In this document: one piece after another, positions 11,877-22,547 of the stretch
Numbering within the stretch: the stretch's first letter is position 1
Layout: each line of letters starts with the position of its first letter
Assembly: GCA_020912385.1 (NCBI GenBank)
Contig: CP087216.1
Coordinates: 1,364,001-1,428,000 of the forward strand
Length of the DNA stretch: 64,000 nt
DNA from: Neofusicoccum parvum
Taxonomy: Eukaryota; Ascomycota; Dothideomycetes; Botryosphaeriales; Botryosphaeriaceae
Direction of reading: 5' to 3'
The notes under the pieces: model-generated
Told to the model about the DNA's origin: nothing
The model's input: the letters and a program-made list of their open reading frames with translations, nothing else
Databases searched by the model: none
Position numbers and translations under genes: made by a program

Positions 11877-14537
11877 TTACCGTCTCCGCTGCGCCTCCTC
11901 CGTCACATCGCTTTCGTCTTCCTCCTCGACCGGCGCCGGTGTGTTCCGCTGCTTCCTCCTGTCCGGACGCCGCCGTCTGCTGTAGCTGATGTTGCTTGCC
12001 GAGTCGTCGGGGGCCAGCTCCGATCTCTCATCAAGCCCATCATCCGTCTCCGTCTCCCACCCAGCACCGCCCCAGCCGCCGACGCCAGAGGCCGGTGTCC
12101 CGAGCCGGACCTCGACCCCGCCATCCATAGATCCCCGGCGTGCCTGTGCCGCCATTGCCAGGCCAGCGCTGCGCTCGCGAAGTGCTCTGCGGACACCTTC
12201 GGCCCTGCAGTGCAGCGCCTCAAAGGCATCCTCCAGTGCTTCCATGCCCAGAAAGATTTCACGTTCCACTTCCGCCAGCGTGGCAATCTCGACTTCCTCA
12301 TCCATCTGAACAGGTGCACCAAAGGAGCTTGGCGCAGTAGACGCAGACCTTGCATAGCCCGGCGTACCGCTGAAAGGCGTTGGGCCGCGAGACGGGCCTC
12401 CACTGTTGCTGAACGGGGTCGTGGTGCGCGACAAAGGTGTTGCGGTTGGTCCTCGCGATATAGACGAGCCTCCGAAGTTGGGAGCCGGCACCGGTCCTTC
12501 GGCACCGCTCCACAGGAACCCATCGAACCTGCCTGAAATGAGGATTTCCCACTCTCCGCTGCTCACCGCAGCCAAAGTAGCTAGAATCGAGTGAAGCGTT
12601 GGGTGATTGAGGAGGAAGATTGCGCATTCGGGATCCCGGGGGGGCTTGCTAAGACGATATAACCGTTGCAAAGCAACAGCTGTTTTGACCAGCAATTCGG
12701 GTCTCGGAACGTTGAGTGGAGTCGGTGCGCGGGAGGCAGGGATCGTAGTCATCCCCCTGAGAAGAGCTGTGAAGATCGGGCGCTTTTCCGCTTCTAGATG
12801 GGTGAGCATGGCAAAGGTGAGGGTTTCGTCGTCGACTTCTTGCGGAGGGCTCGTCGAGGCCTCAGGCTGGGTGGCCAGCCAGTTCTGAACGGCCAGCTTC
12901 GTCTTCTTGCTCTGCTTGATGTAGTGATCGCGGTACTCCTCGGGGACATCGATGTCCAGCTTCTGCATTGGCGCTGCTTGGTTGAACCCAGAGATGCCAA
13001 GACCACCGGCTTCGGCATCAATTGAGAACGGCGGCCACTGAGGAAGCTCTCGACGACCGGAAACAAATTCCAGGATCTCTCCCCAGCTGACCCCGGTCTC
13101 TTCTTCCGTCGGCTGCACCTCATCCGATCGCAGTCGGCACATGGCGCAGCGGCATACCTCTGAGGAAATATCACGGGCAAAGACGGCCTCGAGTCTGTCT
13201 AGCAGTCGCCGCGCTACCGAGCGGTAGCCCGTAGCAACAGCTATTGAGCCGTTCTTGGCCATCACATGATCATAATCTTCCAGTAACTTCTGAAAGGGAG
13301 CAAAAAGATGTTGCACGACTTCGGCCGGTGCGGGTCGAGTCCCAGGTGGGGCATACTGGGAATTGAATGATCCTACCGGTGGTTCAACGGCGGCTACGAG
13401 GGTCTTGGGGACTGTGTGCGGCAGACCCCCGTTTTGCAGTAGGTAGTCAACTCGAGGCACGTCAGTGGGCACCACCATAGGTGGCGGTGGCGGCGGTGGT
13501 GGTGGTGGAGCGTTCATCCCTCCACCCCAGGGATCTGCAGACGCAGCGCGAGATCCAGGGCTCATGAAGACCTGTACCATCGGTGTGCCCTTTTGCCCGG
13601 GAGTTCCTGCTGGGAAGGAAGGGTATACGGAGGTTGGCGTGCGTGGCGAGGAGTCATCAACAGATGGGGAAGAATCTGATATTGGGTCTTTGCGGACTCG
13701 GACCTGATCAGGAGCAATTGAGGTTGCATCCGAGTCGGTGGTTGATCGAGTGCCGCTGACGGTTCTGTGCGACCTGGCGGTTGAGGTCTCGGACGAAGCT
13801 TTCCTGGGTGTAGCATGACGGCGTGCAGTGCTGGGTTTGGAGCCTGAGCCGTCAGAGTCCTGCGAATCTTCGTCCTGCGGGACGCTTTGGCGCAGACTCG
13901 ATCTCGATGCGGCCATCTTCGGACCGGCCCCCCTCTGTGAATCGCCGCCCAAACTCCGCCGTCCACTAGAGCTTCGCCGTCCACTATCACTTCGCTTCCT
14001 GCTTCCTTTGTCTGATCGCTGGCTGCCCCCCGATCTTCTCATGCTGTTCCCGCTTTCTTTCCGCCTCAAATCCGGCTCGTCGGCAGTCAGCGGCGGGCTT
14101 GGGGGAGCGGCAGCAGCGCGGGAAGTGGCAGCGGGCCTGGGAGACTGGCGGCCATCCTTTGGCTGGCCGCCCAAGTCGGTGGGGTCTGGGGTGTAGGGAG
14201 CCTTTCCGGGCTTTGGGCCCTCGTCGCGGGGCTCCAGCGACTCACGGCTGTGGGCCTTGGAGAAGGAAGGGTAGGAGCGGGAGGCCTGGGGCGAGGCGGT
14301 GGAGGGCCGGCGGTCCAATTCGGGGACCAGCGACATCTGCTTGGAGTGGGTGTGCGAGCGGGTGGAGGGCGGGCGGTCGCGATCTGCGGAGTCGCGCAGG
14401 CGGTCCTTCGAGCGCGGCTTTTTCTTGTGCGAGGGCTTCTTGGTGGAGTGGCGATCCTTGTCCCTGGATCGAGGCGGGTCGAGGTCGGAGTCGCGGTCCT
14501 TCCTGCGGCGGCGGGGCTCCGAGTCCTTGGAGCTCAT
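11877..14537 (-). CDS. Conserved fungal protein of unknown function, 886 aa, basic N-terminus
   Basis: Intronless frame; the open frame continues upstream but ATG at 14537 is the only in-frame methionine near its start, so I begin there. Residues 1-70 are packed with Lys/Arg/Asp/Ser (MSSKDSEPRRRRKDRD...), a probable nuclear-localisation and disordered segment. A Ser-rich region follows, then a run of 12 prolines near residues 340-352. The ordered part begins at about 395 (VQHLFAPFQKLLEDY) and contains a cysteine motif CRCAMC followed by an acidic stretch and a long helical region. The C-terminus is Gly/Asp/Arg-rich. I have a weak memory that fungal relatives carry the automatic label '5-methylcytosine G/T mismatch-specific DNA glycosylase', but I see no glycosylase motif and do not endorse that function. 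Confidence 0.8.
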   Translation of the reverse strand: MSSKDSEPRRRRKDRDSDLDPPRSRDKDRHSTKKPSHKKKPRSKDRLRDSADRDRPPSTRSHTHSKQMSLVPELDRRPSTASPQASRSYPSFSKAHSRESLEPRDEGPKPGKAPYTPDPTDLGGQPKDGRQSPRPAATSRAAAAPPSPPLTADEPDLRRKESGNSMRRSGGSQRSDKGSRKRSDSGRRSSSGRRSLGGDSQRGAGPKMAASRSSLRQSVPQDEDSQDSDGSGSKPSTARRHATPRKASSETSTARSHRTVSGTRSTTDSDATSIAPDQVRVRKDPISDSSPSVDDSSPRTPTSVYPSFPAGTPGQKGTPMVQVFMSPGSRAASADPWGGGMNAPPPPPPPPPPMVVPTDVPRVDYLLQNGGLPHTVPKTLVAAVEPPVGSFNSQYAPPGTRPAPAEVVQHLFAPFQKLLEDYDHVMAKNGSIAVATGYRSVARRLLDRLEAVFARDISSEVCRCAMCRLRSDEVQPTEEETGVSWGEILEFVSGRRELPQWPPFSIDAEAGGLGISGFNQAAPMQKLDIDVPEEYRDHYIKQSKKTKLAVQNWLATQPEASTSPPQEVDDETLTFAMLTHLEAEKRPIFTALLRGMTTIPASRAPTPLNVPRPELLVKTAVALQRLYRLSKPPRDPECAIFLLNHPTLHSILATLAAVSSGEWEILISGRFDGFLWSGAEGPVPAPNFGGSSISRGPTATPLSRTTTPFSNSGGPSRGPTPFSGTPGYARSASTAPSSFGAPVQMDEEVEIATLAEVEREIFLGMEALEDAFEALHCRAEGVRRALRERSAGLAMAAQARRGSMDGGVEVRLGTPASGVGGWGGAGWETETDDGLDERSELAPDDSASNISYSRRRRPDRRKQRNTPAPVEEEDESDVTEEAQRRR

Positions 14538-15740
14538 CTTCGTGGTGCGGCGAGGTTGCACTTGGCGGCCGCGTGAGGGCAGAAGTCTCGAGCGGCTGGA
14601 CACAGCGCCGGCGGGCGGTGATTGGCGGTGTGCGGGGCAGGGAGCGGGATTAGCGAGCGCGGCGAGGGCGCATTGCTGCGATGTTCCTGGGGACAGGCCC
14701 GTCGTCTTGGGCAGCGCTTCGCGGGCTGTTGGGAGCGGTTGCGGCGGAGGCTGCGCGGAGGGCCGCAGTGGATGGGCCGTGGGCCGTGGGCCGTAGGCGT
14801 CGCTGGCCGCTGGCGCTGGCGCTGGCGCCCACGTCACCAGGCACCCAGCATCACGGGCCGCCGAGTCGATCGCTGCCTCTGCGATAGGGCGCTGCGGGAG
14901 CTCCCTTCGACGTGCCGCCACGCCGCCAGCCCGCCAGCCCGCCAGCACTGCTCCACCGTCGCCCTGGAGCTGATCCGCCGCGGCGCGTCATCGCCCTCGT
15001 CGCCCGCACTTCACCTCAGCTCCAGCCGGCACTGCTACTGCTGCACCCTCCTCCCGCGCCTGGTCCTCTCCTCCCCGCACCTGCAACGTCTCACGGCAGC
15101 TGCTGGTCGTGCTTCCGCTACACCAGCTACCCCTACGTCGGACAGCCCGAGTCTGGCCCGCTGGAGCTCAGCAGCGATGCGGGTTCTGGCCGGGGTCGCT
15201 GCCGAGGATGGGTCGGAATTGCCCTCAAGGTGTGCCGTTCCGGCATGGCCAAGCAGCTATTCCTGCAGTCTCCAGCCGGGGCGGGATGCCCCCCTGACCG
15301 TCCACATGTAGACACACAAGCACCGGGGTCCACGCTATTGTCAACCGGAGGCTGTGGCGGCTTCGTTCGTTGCTACTTCGCCGCATGCCTGTCTCCACAC
15401 GATGCTCTTACTGCACCTAGACTGTCGTGCCTGCCGTGGTCGCCGCCAGAATGTCGCCTTTGCCAATTGCTGGCTCCGGTGATTCTTCCAAGGCCAACCT
15501 ACTCTCTCTCCTCAGCTCGACTTATACATTAATTCCTAGCAGCTCCTCCATCTGGAGGCTTTACTTGCGACAACGTCTTCATCGATATTCCTCTCACGAG
15601 GGGTAGCTGGCCCCGCTTCTGCTCCTGCTTCGCCGTCGCCCACGTCTCTTTCTGATCCCGGCTCCATTGGTCTTGAATCGGCAGCATTAGAGACGGTTGC
15701 CACGAAGTCTCGGGCGTATCTGCTGTCTTCTCCATCTGCA
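14538..15740. other. Divergent intergenic region
   Basis: 1.2 kb between two divergent genes, the 886-aa protein (minus) and the F-box protein (plus), so it holds both promoters. No supported gene inside. A short run of GCTGGC-type repeats sits near 14800-14826, similar to one at 21.6 kb. Confidence 0.6.
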
Positions 15741-17996
15741 ATGACACCGCTGCCCACTGAGATTCTCCAACAGATCTTCGGGCTTCTTCATCCGGTCGAC
15801 TTCAATGCCGCTCGTCATACGTGCCGCTCCTGGATGCAGGCGAGCATTGACGAACTACTTCTGCGCTGCATGCTGAAGAGAGGTGGCTGGTGGTCTGGAG
15901 TCTATTCAGATCTTTGGTCTCGTCGAAACATCGGCTCTGACAAGTGGCTGTTCAGCCGGCATCTTGCCAGACAATGTGCTCTCTCGCCCGGATGGACCGG
16001 GAATGGCATGCGAAAGATGCCAGACAGCCGTCGTGATTGCGCTCTTGTCGAACATTGCAAAGTCGACTTTACAGACCTTGCGAGTGGGTATGGTGTATCG
16101 CCGAAGCCCCATGGTCCAGGGCTGGTCTTTGCAGTCAGTGTCTGCGGTAAATACCTCCTGGTGGCGGAAGCTGGTATGATATATGTTTACGCGCTCGAAG
16201 AAGCCGATATCTATCCTGTTGCCAGCGTGATGTGTCCACGAAAGGTTCTGGCCATGAGTATGGATACCTCTGCATCCAGGTTCGCCGTTGCCGCGCTGTT
16301 GGATGGACGTATGGGTCTCGTTTGCGATTTGGACACTGGACTGAAATCTGACAAGATGGCTAAACCACTCGAGCCTGGAGATTTTGTGGACAGCTCCGCA
16401 GGGCATGGTGCGACAATAAAGCCGTCCATCTTCACGAACAGGCCGCACCCACGAAACGATCGGACTGCAGCTGTTGAGGATACCGAGTATTATGCTCCGG
16501 CTTTTGACACAGTCAACGTGCGAAGTGGCAACATGGATGCCACGCTCCAAGGAATCAGCGACCCTATAAGGCACACGCAGAACTTCGTGAATCAGACCTG
16601 GAACCATCACCTAAATGCATACTTTTCGGCCTCTGGGGATCCGTCTCTACCAGTCACAGGCAAAGAACGCCTCATGCTTGCATGCAATGGAGCGCGCACT
16701 ATCTACCGCCACTTGTGTTCTGAAGACGATCCTCCACGCAGTGTGGCGATCTGCCCACAGCGACGCTCCCTAGCATTTGGCTGTTCTGGCGGTATAGAGC
16801 TTCACTGGGTTGATAAACAGACGGCTCAAGATCTTCACCGCTGGTTTCCTATATCCTCCCCTAGCGACTTTCTTTTCTTCGTCAATCCACGGCCAGGTAT
16901 GTCAAACCTACCACACCGCATACTTTCGGGAAGACTGACACAGATCACATGATACCGCTTTGTAGGTGTTGATTCCACCCACAAGCTCCGTATTATATCC
17001 AGTGTTGCCCATCCAAATGAGCGTGCCGGAATTCAGGGGCATTTCTCCCAGTATGCGCATCCTGCACCATCGTCATGGGCATATCGAAATGTTGATTCTG
17101 GGTTTTGGCGTCGCACAGCACCCGTCAGCCATGACCACTACCATGCCGTCCCCCTATCGGACGGATATCACCATCTTTTCACAGATCCATCCACCTCCCT
17201 CCTGCACCTCGGCAGTGACGCGCCTCTGGGCGGTTCCATCAAGTTGATTCGCAAGGTCGTCTTCATACCACCAGCTCCTGAGATGATCCCAAGCGGCTAT
17301 GCCGTGGGCACATATCTCACGCAAGGCGCAAGAGTCGTTGTTTGCTTCCGCCAGTCCCGACCTCAGGCCACAGACGATATTGCCAGAAACTCAAGCACGA
17401 ATGACTACCACCATCAGAAGATTAGATCCGGAGATGTAATAATGCTCTACTCTCTTCCGCCAGACTTGTTTCTGGCCTCCCAAATGGAGCATAGCGTCGA
17501 TCACTGGGCCCACTACAGCTGTAGCTGCAGCAGTGTCCCGCCTTCTGGTGGCACTACTTCCTGCGACAACAACCTCTGGCTCAAATGGTGGCCGGATGGC
17601 GATGGCTCCACCGTCGACCCAACGCTTCCACAGCAATCAAGCTCGCCTTGGCCGCTTAAGCTGTGGGGAACGGAGTTGGGCATGTTGGATGACGAGTGCG
17701 CGGCCCTGGCGGTCAACGAGTCTCCAGAGCTGACGGTCTGGGCTGTAGCGAGAGATGGGCATGCGAAGGCTTGGGTTGTAGGCGGCGCGGGTGGGCGGAG
17801 GGAACGGAGAGTGGTGAGAAGATTTGTTTCGAAAGATGGGAGTGTCGTGGACAGGCAAAATGTGGACAAGTGCGAAGAGCAAGTGGACGATGTGGATGAG
17901 GACTATCTTGGAGGGTTTGATGACTTCGATGGAGAGCATGCTCCAGAAGCGGGGGTGGATGAAGATTGTGACGAGATTGCGTCCACGGTCAGTTGA
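15741..17996 (+). CDS. F-box protein with a C-terminal propeller-like region, 728 aa
   Basis: Exons 15741-16896 and 16966-17996 join through a 69-nt GTATGT..TTTGTAG intron; phases agree and give 728 aa. Residues 1-40 are a clear F-box ([29 protein letters not shown]), the part that binds Skp1 in SCF ubiquitin ligases. The rest contains repeated short beta-strand patterns (for example [19 protein letters not shown] and [22 protein letters not shown]), which suggests a degenerate WD40-like propeller used for substrate binding. The C-terminus is strongly acidic. The substrate is unknown. The F-box call is firm; the propeller is inferred from the pattern. Confidence 0.88.
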
Positions 17997-20900
17997 CGGT
18001 GTCACAATCATTGTCTCGCCAGGTGCCCTGAGATAAGGTCGGACGAGGGTGGCGTTGGAGCTATTCTTCTGGGCGCATAGCATTTCTAAGATAGCTCTAC
18101 CGATATTGTTTTCCAATCCTACGTAAGCGAACCGTACAACATGCTCTACACTGCGGGTTGGAAAGTAAATTCACCAAGCATTTTTCTTCTTCGATAGTCT
18201 AGATTCTCACGACTGGCAACAATCCCGGCACATGAGTTGTTTGAAACTCTGACCCTACATCTTTCCCCTTTCTCCAGTCCATGCACGACATCACCCGCAG
18301 AAGAGAAGATACCATGGTCTTTCCTTCATTTCTTGGGCACTTTAAATAGGTTGAAACGAATCGGCCAAGAGCACTGTGTCGCACCAATCTTCGGAACTGC
18401 TCTCTCCCCGTGCCGGCTCAGATGGTGCCGATGGCAACGGCGGCGGCGTCGTCGTCATCTTCGGTTTGCGGTCGTGGAGAGCTGCAACGCTCGCGTACTC
18501 CATGTTCCGGGCTCCGTTACGACTAAATGAGATTCCGTTGACTACGGGTAGGCTGCGGCCGGGCGGCGGAGGCTTGCAGGAGTTTTTGTGGGAGCGTCGT
18601 CGCGTCGCGTCGCGTCACCTCCCGTCGCCTCCCGTCGCTTCCTCTCCTCAGAGCTGAATAAGGTGCCAGGAAAAGTATTATTGATTGCGCCTTAGAGCAA
18701 CGCTAGGAATGGTGCTAAACGCTCAGGCCCGACTTATAAGAAACCCATATTGCATGGCGTGACCACCGCGTATAAATAAGTAGTAAAGAGTGCAGTAGTC
18801 CGAGCGTTGGCACGGACCAAACGTTCAAACCACCACTACTTACGTCCGAACCGCAGATTACTGGTTGCCCTATATTGATGTAGCCATGCCGATAAAAGGA
18901 CGTAACAGAGAGTGGAGACGCGCCGACTCAAAAGCACCTTACAAGGAGCAAAACACACAGCGGTGAGGGGTGTGGCGTTGTGAGATAACGTTATAACTAT
19001 ATGGTGGGAACTTTGATGTTCGTGGAAATCTGCCTCAGAGATGGGAGGTGAGTTGCATGGATAGGCCTGTTGGATGGGATGAAAGGGGAGAAGGAAAAAG
19101 GGGTCTGAGAGTACTCTAGTCTGGATGCCTTTTCGGGCAGGAAGCTAGAACGCTTCGAAGGGGTTGAAGAGATCCCTGGTTGACATACGTACCACTTATG
19201 TCCCAAAAATTGAATGATTGGACGGGATTTAAGATAAGAGGCGCCAACCAGCTTTTTCGGCGGAGTTGAAGCGAAACATCTCCGGACGACCATCTGAACG
19301 AAATGTGACGCCAAGGCTGCCGACAGCGAACAGGAAGTGAGAAGTTGTTGATGATTAGGGAGCAAGGAGGAGATGGCAAATAGGAGAGCCACACGCAGGC
19401 TGACACCATTAAATAATTCTAGACTCTCCATGGCGAGGAAGGTTGCATTCAAGACCTCATCGTGCATTTAGACGATGGAGGTAACCTTACAACGGACTCG
19501 TGGGCGCGACAAGGGGACTCCGATCCGGAACAAAGACGGCTTGAGAAGAGGTCAACCTACCACTAGTCAGTATGAAGGATAGGTACGTATAGTTCGGCAA
19601 TGGTTTCCGATAATGAGGCAAAAGAGAGGGTGGTGTGAGAGTTGCTTTTTTCTCCAGTGTCTTGCGCAATGCACCCGCCGGCTTTCACATGGGGGCAAGG
19701 CACCCCAGCGCACCTCACGCCGGCTCCAGCTGAACGATCGCCACGACCCGCGCGGCAGTTTGTCAGGAAATCTCTCGGCGACTCGGCGTTCAACCCGATG
19801 GCGGACCGCTGCGCCACCACGTCTTCAGGTGGGCACGCCACAGTGTCAGCAGTGGATCGATACGAAGTTCGGCGGCTCGAGCTGAGAGGGCAAGCAGCGG
19901 TCGTGACCCACGCGTACCGAGGGGCGGGAGGGTGGACGGAGGGCTTTAAGGTTCGGCCTTTGGGGTCAGAAGTCGGGCCAGGGTCCGTCTGACGCCCAGC
20001 GACAGCATCCATGGGGGTTGTCGAGCCGAGATAAGCTGCCGACACTACTTCTGAGGAGCGGACCGACTGATTGTCGCCATGGATTGACGCGCGATATGCG
20101 AGAGCTGCGAGGACGGCGGCTACGGCGATCTTCGCTGTTGGCCCCGAAATCCCGCACCGGGCAGCGGCCGGCATCACGGCTGCTGGCCGCCGCAGCGTGC
20201 CGGAAGATGGCGGCGAGCGGCCAAGGCTGAGCAGAGAAGAGTCGTGAGGTTTGCCGCAGTGCTGCGGGCGAGTGGTTGACAAATGCGCGACTTCCCGTTC
20301 GGGAAAGCCATCAGCCGCAGATGCTATTCGACGGCAAGAACAAGCTTCACCCCAGCCCGCGCGTGGGATAGCTTTCTGCCAGTCATCGGCGCGACGACCA
20401 GGTGCGGGACTTTGAAACAGATCCGATGCAGGCAGTTCGTAACGCAATGCCGCCAGAAGGGGTCTTGAGACAGCACAGGCTGACGCCGGCGGCCGGTCAG
20501 TGGGCGCGCGACGTCTTGTTCTATTGTTGTCTGAGGTCTCGAATCTTGCCGTGAGACGGGCGCCACCGCACGCGTCGGGGCTTAGGGGCGCGCGGGGGCC
20601 GGCCCCGTGATGCTGACGGCGATGCTGGTGGTGATGCTGATGGCCGCGGTGGAAATTGGAAACTGGGAATCTGGTAAATTGGTACCTGCAGTAGCTCGCC
20701 GGCGACGCTAGGCGGACCACGGGTCTCAGCAGGAAAGGGATGATGTTTGCGTCGCCGACGGCCGCGCGAGGCAGAACAGCAACAAGAATAGGAGCACCGC
20801 GATGGGTGTTACCCAAAGCGTCCGACGGAGGGCGGACATGAGCCACGAGCCGGCCTGCACCGCCGGCGTAATTGCCTCGCGCCGCGCCACAGCGTCAATC

Positions 20901-22547
20901 ATCTGCTCCGCCCGGGGTGCATGCACACATGCGGCTGCACGCTGCGCGAGGCACGAGCTGGCGCCGCCGTCAGCGGCGGGCGAGGATGATATAGAGTCAG
21001 GTCAGCGTGGCAGCGCAGCGGCCACAGGTTCGTTCCCTGCGATCTTGCTGCTGCTGCCCCCTCCCTGCATATGCAGCCGCGAGGCCCGGTCGAGGTCAAA
21101 TTTGGCCGTTCTCGTCCAGCTGCAGGCGCTCATCATTCCGGCTTGTGCCGGGCGCGTTCTGGACCGTGCCGCCGCCCTGCTCGGACGGTGCGAAGCGGCG
21201 AGCGATCGCAATGAGGGCGCGCAGCGGCGACAGCAGCAGCATCCCTCGGGCGGTGGTGTGGGCGCGGCGGAGCGGTAGGCGCGGGCAGGCAGGCCGTCAC
21301 ACTCGCGGTGCGGCGGGCAGCCAATGGCGCGTGGCCCGGCGGCGGGCGTGGAGATCAGGGCCGCGCAGCAGAGGTCAGATGGCTGCGAAGCCACGGGCGG
21401 CGCGGCCAATCAGGCGCGCGCGCGCGGCCGGCTCGTGTGATGAGCAGGGGAGCGGCCTGAAGAGGCAGCATTGTGAGCTGCGCGAAGGTGGTGTTTCAGG
21501 ATCGCTGTGATGCGCTCTTGACGAACAGCCCGCCTGGCCTGCGTTCCTGCATGGATGGGCCGCGCGCGCGGCCGTTGGCAGCGCGCTGGTGGAGGCGGGC
21601 GCGCGACGCTGGCTGGCCGCTGGCGCTGGCCGCTGGCGCTGGCCGCTGGCGCTGGCCGCTGGCTGCTGGCCGCCGTGGGCCCTCGCCCGTCGAGCGCCTC
21701 GCGCCGCTGGCCCAGCACGGCGGCAGCCCGCACAGGCGCGAGTTTGAGGTTCTGCTGATCTGAGGCCAGCCGAGCGCGCCTAACCGCTCGACCAGCATCT
21801 GCAGCGCCCCAGCACCCCACAGCGAGACAGCTGGCTGTCGCAAAGCCCGTCCGCCGCACGATATTCCGCTTCGGGCGCGCACCGTGCCCGCCTAGGCTGG
21901 TTTGAGCCACAGCGCCTGCCGGTGGAGTCGTGAGCGTGCAGCGACGGTGCATGCTCGGCCTGGGCACCATCCCGGCCCATAGGCCTCCGAATATGGTGCT
22001 GCCATGCTCTTCACCATCTCCCCCATAACTCCTACAGGCCTGCCCAGCTCGCCGACACCATCCGCCGCCTGCGCGAGTCGCAGCCGCCGCCAGAGACGCC
22101 TCCGCCGCCGAGCCTCCACTAGCCCAGCGCCCGCGGTCTCTCTCGGCGCACGCCTGCTCCAGCGACCACTTTCTCCCATCGCCTCCGTCCTCCACCACCG
22201 CCCGCTGGACCCAGAGCCCAACCCGCCCTGCGCTGCCGCCTCGCCTCCGCCGCGCTCGCCGCGCTGCTGCCCGTCAGGCCCTGTCCGCCAATCCAGCGCC
22301 TCCACGATAGCCGCGTCGCGAGGTGCTGGACGCCCTATTGGCCACCGCGCCTCCGCCCAAAGACGCCGCGCCAAAGAGCGACAGACACGAGCCTCTCCGC
22401 CTGCGCTCGTCGTCCGTCTGCGAGACCGCCTGCAGCGCCGCCAGCAGCAGCCCGCCCAAACCGTCTTCATATGCGCACCCTCGATCCGTCGCCGCCTCGC
22501 TGCTCGCATCCGCCGGCCTCTCTCCTCCGCCCTCCCCTACCTCCGTA
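17997..22547. other. 4.5-kb gene-free region before the RhoGAP gene
   Basis: The first 1.5 kb is AT-richer and should hold the F-box gene's 3' UTR; from 19.6 kb on the DNA is GC-rich with many chance open frames, the longest 427 codons on the minus strand (19563-20846), whose translation is Arg/Ala/Pro low-complexity with no domain. 18599-18640 has imperfect CGTCG/CCTCCCGTCG repeats. The part next to 22.5 kb is the RhoGAP promoter and 5' leader. No RNA gene could be supported. Confidence 0.5.
21608..21666. repeat. 12-bp minisatellite, GGCCGCTGGCGCT-type unit
   Basis: Roughly four and a half tandem copies of a 12-bp unit made of CTGGCC and GCTGGC steps. It lies outside any supported gene. Related CTGGCG-rich runs occur near 14.8 kb and 27.5 kb. 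Confidence 0.85.

Noticed and set aside
14538..14948. N-terminal extension of the 886-aa protein in the open frame up to 14948
   Set aside because: The frame is open but has no ATG upstream of 14537, and the extension is low-complexity promoter DNA.
18700..18800. Possible 5S rRNA relic (GCTCAG..CCGACTTA and GTGACCACC)
   Set aside because: Only two short matches with wrong spacing (39 instead of about 48 nt), and the 5' half of 5S does not match.
18997..19467. 156-codon open frame on the minus strand
   Set aside because: No domain, no splice signals, unconvincing start; kept as intergenic although it is in an AT-richer stretch.
19563..20846. 427-codon open frame on the minus strand
   Set aside because: Translation is Arg/Ala/Pro/Ser low-complexity, no domain or splice structure, and overlapping frames on the other strand are just as open; GC-rich chance frame.
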